Source: Methylovirgula sp. (GTDB lineage: Bacteria > Pseudomonadota > Alphaproteobacteria > Rhizobiales > Beijerinckiaceae). From it: DNA of 9,530 nucleotides. This document shows, piece by piece, positions 1 through 5,525 of this stretch. Numbering within the stretch: the first letter of the stretch is position 1; each line of letters starts with the position of its first letter. The stretch covers positions 1-9,530 of the forward strand of contig JASHUD010000036.1 in NCBI GenBank assembly GCA_030040215.1. Reading direction: 5' to 3'. Below the pieces are notes generated by a model. That model worked only from the letters and a program-made list of their open reading frames with translations, searched no databases and was not told where the DNA came from. Position numbers and translations under genes: made by a program.

Positions 1-815
1 ACGCTCCAGCGTACCTGCCGTTCGAACACGTCGCGGAACGTGCGCAGGCCGATGAGTTGGCGCACGTTGCGATGCGAGAACACCGTCTTCAATCCGATCG
101 CCGCGAGGCCTTTCGAGATCGCCGTGTCCTCGGCGAGCGTGTAGGCCATCGCGTCGACGCCGCCGGCTTTAGCGAAATCGCTGCGCCGGAACAGCATCAC
201 CTTGCCGACCCCGAACCCGAACCCCAAAGCCGAGGCGGTAAGGAGTAGTCGCGCATGGCTGTTGATGAGCAAGGCTTCGACATGGCCGGCAATGCCTTGG
301 GCCTGTTCGGCAACCGGCACGCCGACGACGAGTCCTACACCCGGCGTGAGATTGCGGGCGAAGAGCGCGATCGTGTCGGGCTCCAGCACGATATTCGAAT
401 CTTTCGCGAAAACGGTGTCGTAAGCGGCTGCCGAAAGCGGCGTCGCCAAGGTGTTGAGCTTGGGGCTAACCGCGAAATCGATGTGCGACTGCAAGATACG
501 CGTCGCAATCTTCGGGTGATCCGCTTTGAGCCGTTCGGCGCTCTCCAGCGCCGGCGAATTTGCCTCGGCGGCGCTGAACAGAACCTCATATTCGGGATAG
601 GCCTGATCGAAGATCGAGGCCTGCGCTGAAAGAAATCCGGAATGCCGCAATTTGATCGGCAGCAATGCGGAAACCGGCGGCTGTTCGGTTTCGGTGGCGC
701 GGCGCGCTTGAAGGATGGGTTGCAAAAGGGCGCCAACGCAGGTCATCAGCAGAAAGGCGATGGCGATGACCAGCCAAGCCGCACCGAAGTAAGCAAGAAG
801 AACCGTGAAATCCAT
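1..815 (-). CDS. GT21-type glycosyltransferase (ceramide glucosyltransferase/HpnI-like), 3' part cut off by window edge
   Basis: The reverse-strand frame opens with ATG at 815-813 and stays open to base 1, giving 271 residues with no stop, so the C-terminus lies outside the window. Residues about 5-31 form a hydrophobic membrane segment. Then comes a family 2/21 glycosyltransferase domain: PVSALLPIK near 47-55, YPEYEVLF at 73-80, SPKLNTL at 117-123, KDSN with D139 (second aspartate motif), AED with D230 (third aspartate, likely the catalytic base), and RQVRW at 266-270, which fits the (Q/R)xxRW motif. These match the order seen in human ceramide glucosyltransferase and bacterial HpnI. Such enzymes move a sugar from a nucleotide sugar to a lipid at the cytoplasmic membrane. 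The acceptor (ceramide, hopanoid or other lipid) cannot be told from sequence. The first aspartate motif is not evident: NSPAL at 86-90 stands where DDPAI is usual. The ATG is the only one in the frame before an upstream stop (TAG, minus strand, at 836-834). The Shine-Dalgarno sequence is weak. Confidence 0.85.
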   Translation of the reverse strand, partial: MDFTVLLAYFGAAWLVIAIAFLLMTCVGALLQPILQARRATETEQPPVSALLPIKLRHSGFLSAQASIFDQAYPEYEVLFSAAEANSPALESAERLKADHPKIATRILQSHIDFAVSPKLNTLATPLSAAAYDTVFAKDSNIVLEPDTIALFARNLTPGVGLVVGVPVAEQAQGIAGHVEALLINSHARLLLTASALGFGFGVGKVMLFRRSDFAKAGGVDAMAYTLAEDTAISKGLAAIGLKTVFSHRNVRQLIGLRTFRDVFERQVRWS

Positions 816-871
816 GCGATACTCTGGCAGGCACTATGCGGGCGAGCCGGGCAGTTGCCGAGCCGGTGAAG

Positions 872-900
872 CAAATCACACGCCGATGGTTCCGCGTCAA
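872..900 (-). promoter_or_regulatory. possible promoter for the glycosyltransferase gene
   Basis: Read on the minus strand, TTGACG (900-895) is followed after 17 bases by GATTTG (877-872), about 57 bases before the ATG at 815. The -35 element is good, but the -10 element is poor. This is a guess from spacing only. The gene could also be read through from the oligoendopeptidase gene 159 bp upstream. Confidence 0.25.
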
Positions 901-934
901 TCGATAAAGGGAGTTTGTCCCGCTTTCAACCTAG

Positions 935-960
935 GGTAGGCAGCGTGCGCGGCGCCCACC
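935..960 (-). terminator. weak hairpin after the oligoendopeptidase gene
   Basis: On the minus strand, GGTGGGC (960-954) pairs with GCCTACC (941-935) over 7 bp with one G-U wobble and a 12-base loop, starting 15 bases past the TGA at 977-975. No T-run follows, so it would be at best a weak or Rho-assisted terminator. GC-rich DNA gives such stems by chance. Confidence 0.25.
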
Positions 961-974
961 GATCGCCTTGGGGC

Positions 975-2849
975 TCAGCACTCGAGCCGCTCCAATTCGC
1001 CGATCATCGTCTCGATCACTTTGAGCCCGATATGCCAGAAGGAAGGATCCCGCGCGTCGAGGCCGAACGGCGCCAGCAGCTCCGAATAATGTTTGCTGCC
1101 GCCGGCCGAGAGCATCGCCAGATAGCGCTCGGCGAAGCCCTCGCGCGCTCCTTCGTAGACGCCATAGAGCGAGTTCACCAGGCAGTCTCCGAAAGCATAA
1201 GCGTAGACGTAGAAGGGCGAATGGATGAAATGCGGGATATAGGCCCAGAAGGTCTCGTAACCCGGCCCGAGCCGAATGGAAGGGCCGAGGCTTTCGCTCT
1301 GCGCGCTCATCCAAAGCGCGCAGATCCGGTCCGTGGTCAGCTCGCCTTCGCGGCGTTCGAGGTGCAGCTTGCGCTCGAACGTGTAGAACGCGATCTGCCG
1401 CACGACTGTGTTGAGCATATCCTCCACTTTCCCGGCGAGCAGCATGCGGCGCTCCGCAACCGAGCTGGTTTTGGCAAGCAGGGCCTTGAAGGTCAGCATC
1501 TCGCCGAACACCGATGCGGTCTCGGCGAGCGTCAGCGGAGTTGGCGCCATCAAGGCGCCGTTCGGCGCGGCGAGCACTTGATGGACGCCGTGGCCGAGCT
1601 CGTGGGCGAGGGTCATCACGTCGCGCGGCTTGCCTTGGTAATTTACGAGAATGTAGGGATGCGCCGACGGCACTGTCGGATGCGCGAAGGCGCCCGGCGC
1701 CTTGCCGGGCCTGACCGGCGCGTCGATCCAGTTTCGGTCGAAGAAGCGCCGGGCGATCGCCGCCATGTCCGGCGAGAAAGCGGCATAGGCGCCAAGCACC
1801 ATGTCGCGCGCCTCGGCCCAAGCAAAGCTCCGTGTTTCCGCGTCCGGCAAAGGAGCGTTGCGGTCCCAATAATCGAGAACGTCCTTGCCGAACCATTTGG
1901 CTTTAAGCCGATAGTAGCGGTGCGAGAGACGCGGATAGGCGGCCCGCACGGTGGCGACGAGCGCGTCGACGACCTCGCGCTCGACCCGGTTGGCGAGATG
2001 GCGGGAATCGGCGACGTCGATAAAGCCGCGCCAGCGATCCGAGATCTCTTTGTCCTTGGCAAGCACGTTGGTGACCAAGCCGAAGGTGCGCAGATTCTGC
2101 TGAAGCGTCGCGGCGATCGCTTCGACGGCTTCCTTGCGCAACGCGCCATCTCTGTCCTGCAGCAGGTTGAGGACTTCTTCGAGGCCTAGGTCCTTATCGC
2201 GAACCTTGAAACGCAAGGTTGCGATTGTCTCGTCGAAGAGCCGGCTGAAAGCGCTGCTGCCGGTGACCGCTTTCTCGTGAAACAAACGCTCGGCCTCGTC
2301 GCTAAGCTCGTACGGCTTCTCCTTGCGGATGTCTTCGAGCCAAGGCCGGTAATGGGCGAGCGCTCCGCGCGCCGCGAGCGCCGCGACGAGCGCGTCGTCG
2401 AGGCGGTTGAGTTCGAGCTGAAAGAACAGGAGATGCGTCGAGGCGGCGGTGATCTTCTCCTGCGCATCGCCGAAGAATTTGGCGCGCGCAGGATCGGTGG
2501 TATCGCCGTAGTAGACGAGGCTGGCGTAGGACGTGATTCGGCCGAGGAGGTCTTCCAGAGCCTCGTAGCGCTCGACCGCCTGCGCGAGCAAGGCAGAGTT
2601 CGAATCCTTGCGGTCGGCTGCGGCGAGTTCGCCAATTTTGCCGCGATACGCGGCGGCGAAGGCCTTGCATTCGACCGCGGCGCGCTCGAGATCGCGCGCA
2701 TAGAGCGGCGAGTCCATCGAAGGATAAAGATCCGCGAGAACCCATTCCGGCAATGGCCCGAGCGGCGCATCGCTCTCTGACGCCGCGGTCGGCGCTGCCG
2801 CCGCGCGCGCAACAACCTCGAACAAACCGAACGGGAGCGAAAAAATCAC
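975..2849 (-). CDS. pepF: M3 family oligoendopeptidase (PepF-type zinc metallopeptidase)
   Basis: The product is a cytoplasmic zinc peptidase that cuts short peptides. The longest reading, from TTG at 2924, gives 649 residues; in that numbering the zinc site HELGH lies at 441-445 (H441, E442, H445), with the third ligand E468 in LTLAETASVFGE. Upstream is the family N-terminal helical region, beginning with LPEWVLADLYPSMDS near 58-72. Downstream is the substrate-binding stretch HFIHSPFYVYAYAFG at 565-579. About 600-630 residues is usual for alphaproteobacterial PepF. I therefore prefer the GTG at 2849-2847 (624 aa) or the TTG at 2825-2823 (616 aa) over the TTG at 2924. No ATG occurs before residue 70, and none of the starts has a clear Shine-Dalgarno sequence, so the start is uncertain. 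The TGA is at 977-975. The glycosyltransferase follows 159 bp downstream on the same strand. No frameshift is seen and all metal ligands are present. The family call is firm, the peptide substrates unknown. Confidence 0.93.
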   Translation of the reverse strand: MIFSLPFGLFEVVARAAAAPTAASESDAPLGPLPEWVLADLYPSMDSPLYARDLERAAVECKAFAAAYRGKIGELAAADRKDSNSALLAQAVERYEALEDLLGRITSYASLVYYGDTTDPARAKFFGDAQEKITAASTHLLFFQLELNRLDDALVAALAARGALAHYRPWLEDIRKEKPYELSDEAERLFHEKAVTGSSAFSRLFDETIATLRFKVRDKDLGLEEVLNLLQDRDGALRKEAVEAIAATLQQNLRTFGLVTNVLAKDKEISDRWRGFIDVADSRHLANRVEREVVDALVATVRAAYPRLSHRYYRLKAKWFGKDVLDYWDRNAPLPDAETRSFAWAEARDMVLGAYAAFSPDMAAIARRFFDRNWIDAPVRPGKAPGAFAHPTVPSAHPYILVNYQGKPRDVMTLAHELGHGVHQVLAAPNGALMAPTPLTLAETASVFGEMLTFKALLAKTSSVAERRMLLAGKVEDMLNTVVRQIAFYTFERKLHLERREGELTTDRICALWMSAQSESLGPSIRLGPGYETFWAYIPHFIHSPFYVYAYAFGDCLVNSLYGVYEGAREGFAERYLAMLSAGGSKHYSELLAPFGLDARDPSFWHIGLKVIETMIGELERLEC

Positions 2850-3068
2850 TGCGGGCCACGATTTCGGGGATTGCCCGCGAGCTGCGGGCGCCCCCTCATA
2901 GCGGATCGACGCGTAGATAATCAATGCGCCATTTATCGCCGGGACTCGCGGCAGAAACGACGCCGGCGGCGCCGTTGCAACTTCGCCAAGCGATCAACTC
3001 CCGCACGCAATTCGCAGGAACGGGGCTCTGCGTTACGTCCGGCGCAGAGAATTTATCCTCACTTTTTC

Positions 3069-3098
3069 TTGACCGACGGTATCGGCGTTTCCGGTAAC
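3069..3098 (+). promoter_or_regulatory. possible plus-strand promoter before the small secreted protein gene
   Basis: TTGACC at 3069-3074 matches the -35 consensus in five of six bases. GGTAAC at 3093-3098, 18 bases later, matches the -10 in only three. It would give a leader of about 175 bases before the ATG at 3283. Tentative. Confidence 0.2.
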
Positions 3099-3132
3099 GC
3101 CGCGAACCCGGCTTTCGAAACAGCCTGTGCAA

Positions 3133-3149
3133 GACCGGCGCGGCCGGTC
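3133..3149. repeat. perfect inverted repeat, possible operator
   Basis: GACCGGC (3133-3139) and GCCGGTC (3143-3149) are exact reverse complements around a 3-base centre GCG. It lies between two divergent genes, a usual place for a repressor or activator site. In GC-rich DNA it may be chance. No protein can be assigned to it. Confidence 0.3.
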
Positions 3150-3270
3150 CGCTGCCGGGCGGGCGACAGCCGTCATTTCCGCTTGTCGCAACGTCCAATT
3201 CTCAAAAAGGGTCGTTGTCATGAACGTCAGACAAGAACCTACGCGCGTCGTCACGAAACCAGGGCAAAGA

Positions 3271-3276
3271 GGGAGG
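3271..3276 (+). promoter_or_regulatory. ribosome binding site that fixes the start of the small secreted protein
   Basis: GGGAGG at 3271-3276 lies 6 bases before the ATG at 3283. It is much better than anything before the in-frame upstream ATG at 3220, and so decides for the shorter protein with a normal signal peptide. Confidence 0.7.
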
Positions 3277-3282
3277 ATCCCC

Positions 3283-3519
3283 ATGAAACTTCGGACCAGA
3301 ATCGTCGCCGTGTCGATTGGACTTTTGATGGCCTCGAGCGCCTATGCCGTCAATGTCCAGGAAGTCGTCCGGATGATCACCCACACCGATCTGGTGATGC
3401 AAGACGGCACGAAGATGCGCGCCGACATCGTCAAGATGCACGGCCACACGTATGTAATGATTCCCGTCGATGCTCTGCCCGACTACCTGCACCAGCAGGT
3501 CCAGAAGGTGATGATGTAG
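3283..3519 (+). CDS. small secreted protein of unknown function, 78 aa
   Basis: I do not recognise the family. The protein opens with a classical signal peptide: basic MKLRTR, hydrophobic IVAVSIGLLMASS, then AYA followed by VN, a good signal peptidase I site after residue 23. The mature part is only about 55 residues and appears periplasmic or secreted. It is Met- and His-containing (MITHTDLVMQDGTK, KMHGHTYVMIPVDALP, YLHQQVQKVMM), has no cysteine and has no membrane segment after the signal. The start is chosen for the strong GGGAGG site just upstream. An in-frame ATG at 3220 would add 21 residues before the signal peptide, and a non-ATG start at 3127 would add 52; both look wrong. The gene stands alone, about 430 bp from the divergent oligoendopeptidase gene and 351 bp before the response regulator. 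Two strong stem-loops follow its stop at once. The His/Met content could hint at metal binding, but that is speculation. Confidence 0.75.
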   Translation: MKLRTRIVAVSIGLLMASSAYAVNVQEVVRMITHTDLVMQDGTKMRADIVKMHGHTYVMIPVDALPDYLHQQVQKVMM

Positions 3520-3521
3520 TA

Positions 3522-3550
3522 AAGCACCCGGAATCATCTTCCGGTTGCTT
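3522..3550 (+). terminator. stem-loop directly after the small secreted protein gene, terminator-like
   Basis: AAGCACCCGGAA (3522-3533) pairs with TTCCGGTTGCTT (3539-3550), 11 of 12 positions, around the loop TCATC. It starts two bases after the stop codon. The stem is strong, but no T-run follows, so it may stabilise the mRNA 3' end or act with the next hairpin rather than be a classical terminator. Confidence 0.5.
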
Positions 3551-3557
3551 CGATTGC

Positions 3558-3592
3558 CGTACGGGCGGGTTGCTGGACAACTCGTCCGTACG
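3558..3592 (+). terminator. second strong stem-loop, 15 bp with two G-U wobbles
   Basis: CGTACGGGCGGGTTG (3558-3572) pairs with CAACTCGTCCGTACG (3578-3592) around the loop CTGGA. All 15 positions pair if the plus strand is the RNA, with G-U wobbles at 3565/3585 and 3568/3582. On the minus strand those two would be A-C mismatches, so the plus-strand RNA is favoured. No T-run follows. It may form a tandem terminator with the first hairpin, or be part of a structured RNA. Confidence 0.5.
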
Positions 3593-3718
3593 TGCGTGAG
3601 GCCTGTCATGAGCGCATGACCCCTCCGATTTGGCGCGCAAGGGCGCCGCGGGATGGTGCTCCGGAATCGAGCCGCAGCTTTGCGATAATCCCTTCCGGCG
3701 CGAGCAATATTTCCACCA

Positions 3719-3734
3719 TTAACACCGCATTTAC
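3719..3734 (+). promoter_or_regulatory. CtrA-like binding motif upstream of the response regulator
   Basis: TTAACACCGCATTTAC fits TTAA-N7-TTAAC with one mismatch. CtrA is the cell-cycle regulator of many alphaproteobacteria and binds this motif. The site is about 137 bases before the regulator's ATG. AT-rich islands like this are rare in the window, but a one-mismatch match can arise by chance. Confidence 0.3.
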
Positions 3735-3870
3735 TCTGATCGGCCAGCATGCGCAGAGGGTGAATTGCCGCGCCCGTTCAGCGTCTTTCGCGGCGGTTCG
3801 CTTCAGCAATTCGGATGACTGGACGTGACCCGCCGAATGATCGGCGGCGCGTCGCCTCAAGAAAGAGCCC

Positions 3871-5364
3871 ATGTCCTGTCTCGTGCTGATCGTCGACGAC
3901 GATCCGGTGCAACGCCGACTCCTCGAATCGCTCGTGCATCGTTTCGGCTACGAAACCGAAACCGTCGATGGCGGCGCGGCGGCTTTGGCGCGTCTGGAGG
4001 CTTCGGGCGGCCGCGACGTCGATCTTCTCATCCTCGATCTCGTCATGCCGGAACTCGACGGCATGACGGTATTGGAGCGGCTGCGCGACCAGGGGCGCAG
4101 CATTCCGACGATCGTGCAGACGGCGCACGGCTCGATTGAAGCGGTGATCTCGGCGATGCGGGCCGGCGCCATCGATTTCGTGGTCAAGCCGGTCGGCGTC
4201 GAGCGATTACAGATCTCGATCAAGAATGCGCTCCGCGTCGACGCTCTCGAGGGAGAGGTGCGGCGCTTGAACCGGCAGTCGTCGGGCACGCTCACCTTCA
4301 AGGATCTGGCCAGCAAGAGCGCCGATATGGAGCGGGTCGTCCGGCTTGGCGAACGCGCCGCGAAATCGACCATTCCGGTGCTGCTCGAAGGCGAATCGGG
4401 TGTCGGCAAGGAAGTCGTGGCGCGCGCCATCCAGGGCGCTTCGGATCGGCGCGGCAAACCATTCGTCACGGTAAATTGCGGCGCCTTGCCGGAAAACCTC
4501 GTCGAATCGATTCTCTTCGGCCACGAAAAGGGCGCGTTTACCGGCGCCAATGAGAAACACCTCGGCAAATTCGTCGAGGCGCACGGCGGGACGTTGTTTC
4601 TCGACGAGATCGGCGAATTACCGTCCGAGGCGCAAGTCAAACTGCTGCGCGCTCTGCAGGACGGCGAGATCGATCCGGTCGGCAGCAAGCGTCCGGTGAA
4701 GGTCGATTTTCGCTTGATCTCGGCAACCAATCAGGACCTGATTGAGCTCGTCAAACGCGGCGTATTCCGCGAAGACCTCTATTACCGTCTCAACGTGTTT
4801 CCGATCGCCATGCCGACGCTGCGCACGCGCCGCGAAGACATTCCTGAACTCGCCCGCAGGTTTACGGCGCGATTCGCGGCGGAGGAGGGCAAACGGCTAC
4901 GCGGCCTCAGTGCCGAAGCGCTGGGCCTGCTCAGGAGCTACGATTGGCCGGGCAACATCCGGCAGCTGGAGAACGCGATCTTTCGCGCCGTGGTGCTCGC
5001 TGACGGGGACGAGCTGACGGTCGCCGAATTTCCGCAGATCGCCGCCCAGGTGGAAGGTTTCGAAGTGCGCATCCCGGCCGCCCCGGCCGCGTTCGTCAAA
5101 CAGCCGCGGCCGGAACGCGAGGTGGTGCGGGTCGAGGTGCGCGACCCCAATGTTTTGGCTCTTCTCGACGATTCCGGCAATCTGCGCCAACTCGACGCAT
5201 TGGAGGCGGAAACCATTCGCTTCGCGCTGACTTATTATCGCGGGCAAATGTCGGCGGTGGCACGCAAACTCGGCATCGGCCGGTCGACCCTCTACCGGAA
5301 GATGAAGGAATACGGATTCCAGCAGGCTTTCGAGGAGGGCACCGACAGCGACGCGGCCGCCTAG
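3871..5364 (+). CDS. NtrC-family sigma-54-dependent response regulator
   Basis: This 497-residue protein has the full three-part layout. The receiver domain (about 3-118) has acidic residues D9-D11, phospho-acceptor D56 in LLILDLVMP, T84 and K106. The AAA+ domain (about 143-375) has Walker A GESGVGKE (174-181), the sigma-54 contact loop GAFTGA (221-226), Walker B TLFLDE (241-246), arginines in FREDLYYR (299-306) and the sensor II region WPGNIRQLEN (359-368). A linker of about 60 residues leads to a Fis-type helix-turn-helix (about 456-482, SAVARKLGIGRSTLYRKMKEYGF region). All key residues are present, so it should be phosphorylated by a histidine kinase and drive sigma-54 RNA polymerase from enhancer sites. 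No kinase is in the window. The ATG at 3871 is preceded by a weak purine stretch (3859-3867) and starts directly with the receiver. The L,D-transpeptidase gene lies 161 bp downstream on the same strand. I could not find a clear GG-N10-GC sigma-54 promoter before the neighbouring genes, so its targets are unknown. Confidence 0.95.
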   Translation: MSCLVLIVDDDPVQRRLLESLVHRFGYETETVDGGAAALARLEASGGRDVDLLILDLVMPELDGMTVLERLRDQGRSIPTIVQTAHGSIEAVISAMRAGAIDFVVKPVGVERLQISIKNALRVDALEGEVRRLNRQSSGTLTFKDLASKSADMERVVRLGERAAKSTIPVLLEGESGVGKEVVARAIQGASDRRGKPFVTVNCGALPENLVESILFGHEKGAFTGANEKHLGKFVEAHGGTLFLDEIGELPSEAQVKLLRALQDGEIDPVGSKRPVKVDFRLISATNQDLIELVKRGVFREDLYYRLNVFPIAMPTLRTRREDIPELARRFTARFAAEEGKRLRGLSAEALGLLRSYDWPGNIRQLENAIFRAVVLADGDELTVAEFPQIAAQVEGFEVRIPAAPAAFVKQPRPEREVVRVEVRDPNVLALLDDSGNLRQLDALEAETIRFALTYYRGQMSAVARKLGIGRSTLYRKMKEYGFQQAFEEGTDSDAAA

Positions 5365-5412
5365 ACCACATGGCCGTTGCGCCACGTTTCCCGGATCGAC
5401 GTCCGCAGCGGC

Positions 5413-5424
5413 ATCGGCGCCGAT
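5413..5424. repeat. 12 bp perfect palindrome in the gap before the L,D-transpeptidase gene
   Basis: ATCGGCGCCGAT is fully self-complementary and lies about 100 bases before the ATG at 5526. It could be an operator half or chance. Nothing else in the 161 bp gap looks like a terminator, so transcription from the regulator may continue into the next gene. Confidence 0.25.
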
Positions 5425-5525
5425 CTCTCGATTTCGGGAAAGGCGCACGTTTTCATCAAAATTGAACGGATAAGGCGCAAATTCAGTTCGACAGCAGCGA
5501 AGCGAGTTCAAGTCCGGAGACGAGT

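Larger units (their letters stand above)
2850..3282. other. divergent intergenic region between oligoendopeptidase and small secreted protein genes
   Basis: No convincing gene is seen here; the frames that cross it have atypical composition. It must hold promoters for both flanking genes. It contains a GCCCGC/GCGGGC stem (2873-2889) that would lie in the leader of the minus-strand gene if that starts at 2849, a 7-bp-arm palindrome at 3133-3149, and a weak plus-strand -35/-10 pair, TTGACC (3069-3074) and GGTAAC (3093-3098). No stretch resembles an RNA gene I recognise. Confidence 0.5.
3520..3870. other. 351 bp intergenic region with a row of stem-loops, upstream of the response regulator
   Basis: Besides the two strong hairpins, two smaller ones follow: GTCATG/CATGAC (3605-3620, loop AGCG) and GGCGC/GCGCC (3632-3647, loop GCAAGG). 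Further right are a GATAAT (3684-3689) that resembles a -10 element but has no good -35, and a CtrA-like motif at 3719-3734. The short plus-strand frame 3592-3828 has neither a ribosome site nor convincing composition, so I do not call it a gene. Confidence 0.45.

Noticed and set aside
843..866. Direct repeat CGAGCCGG occurring twice upstream of the glycosyltransferase gene
   Set aside because: Two 8-base GC-rich copies at irregular spacing are expected by chance in this composition.
915..2189. Long plus-strand open frame of 424 codons opposite the oligoendopeptidase gene
   Set aside because: The opposite strand encodes a clear M3 peptidase with its zinc motif. The plus-strand translation is rich in Arg, His and Glu with no domain, a usual by-product of GC-rich codon use.
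3127..3282. Longer forms of the small secreted protein (starts at 3127 or 3220)
   Set aside because: They place 21 to 52 Arg-rich residues before a textbook signal peptide, while the ATG at 3283 has the best ribosome site in the region.
3592..3828. 78-codon plus-strand frame before the response regulator
   Set aside because: It has no ribosome site and no signal or domain, it overlaps the hairpin region, and its composition is unlike the neighbouring genes.
3948..4730. 260-codon minus-strand frame opposite the response regulator
   Set aside because: It is antisense to the receiver and AAA+ domains, and its translation is Ser/Arg-rich noise.
5265..5281. TGGCACG stretch resembling the -24 part of a sigma-54 promoter
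   Set aside because: It lies inside the helix-turn-helix coding region of the regulator and lacks the TTGC -12 part at the right distance.
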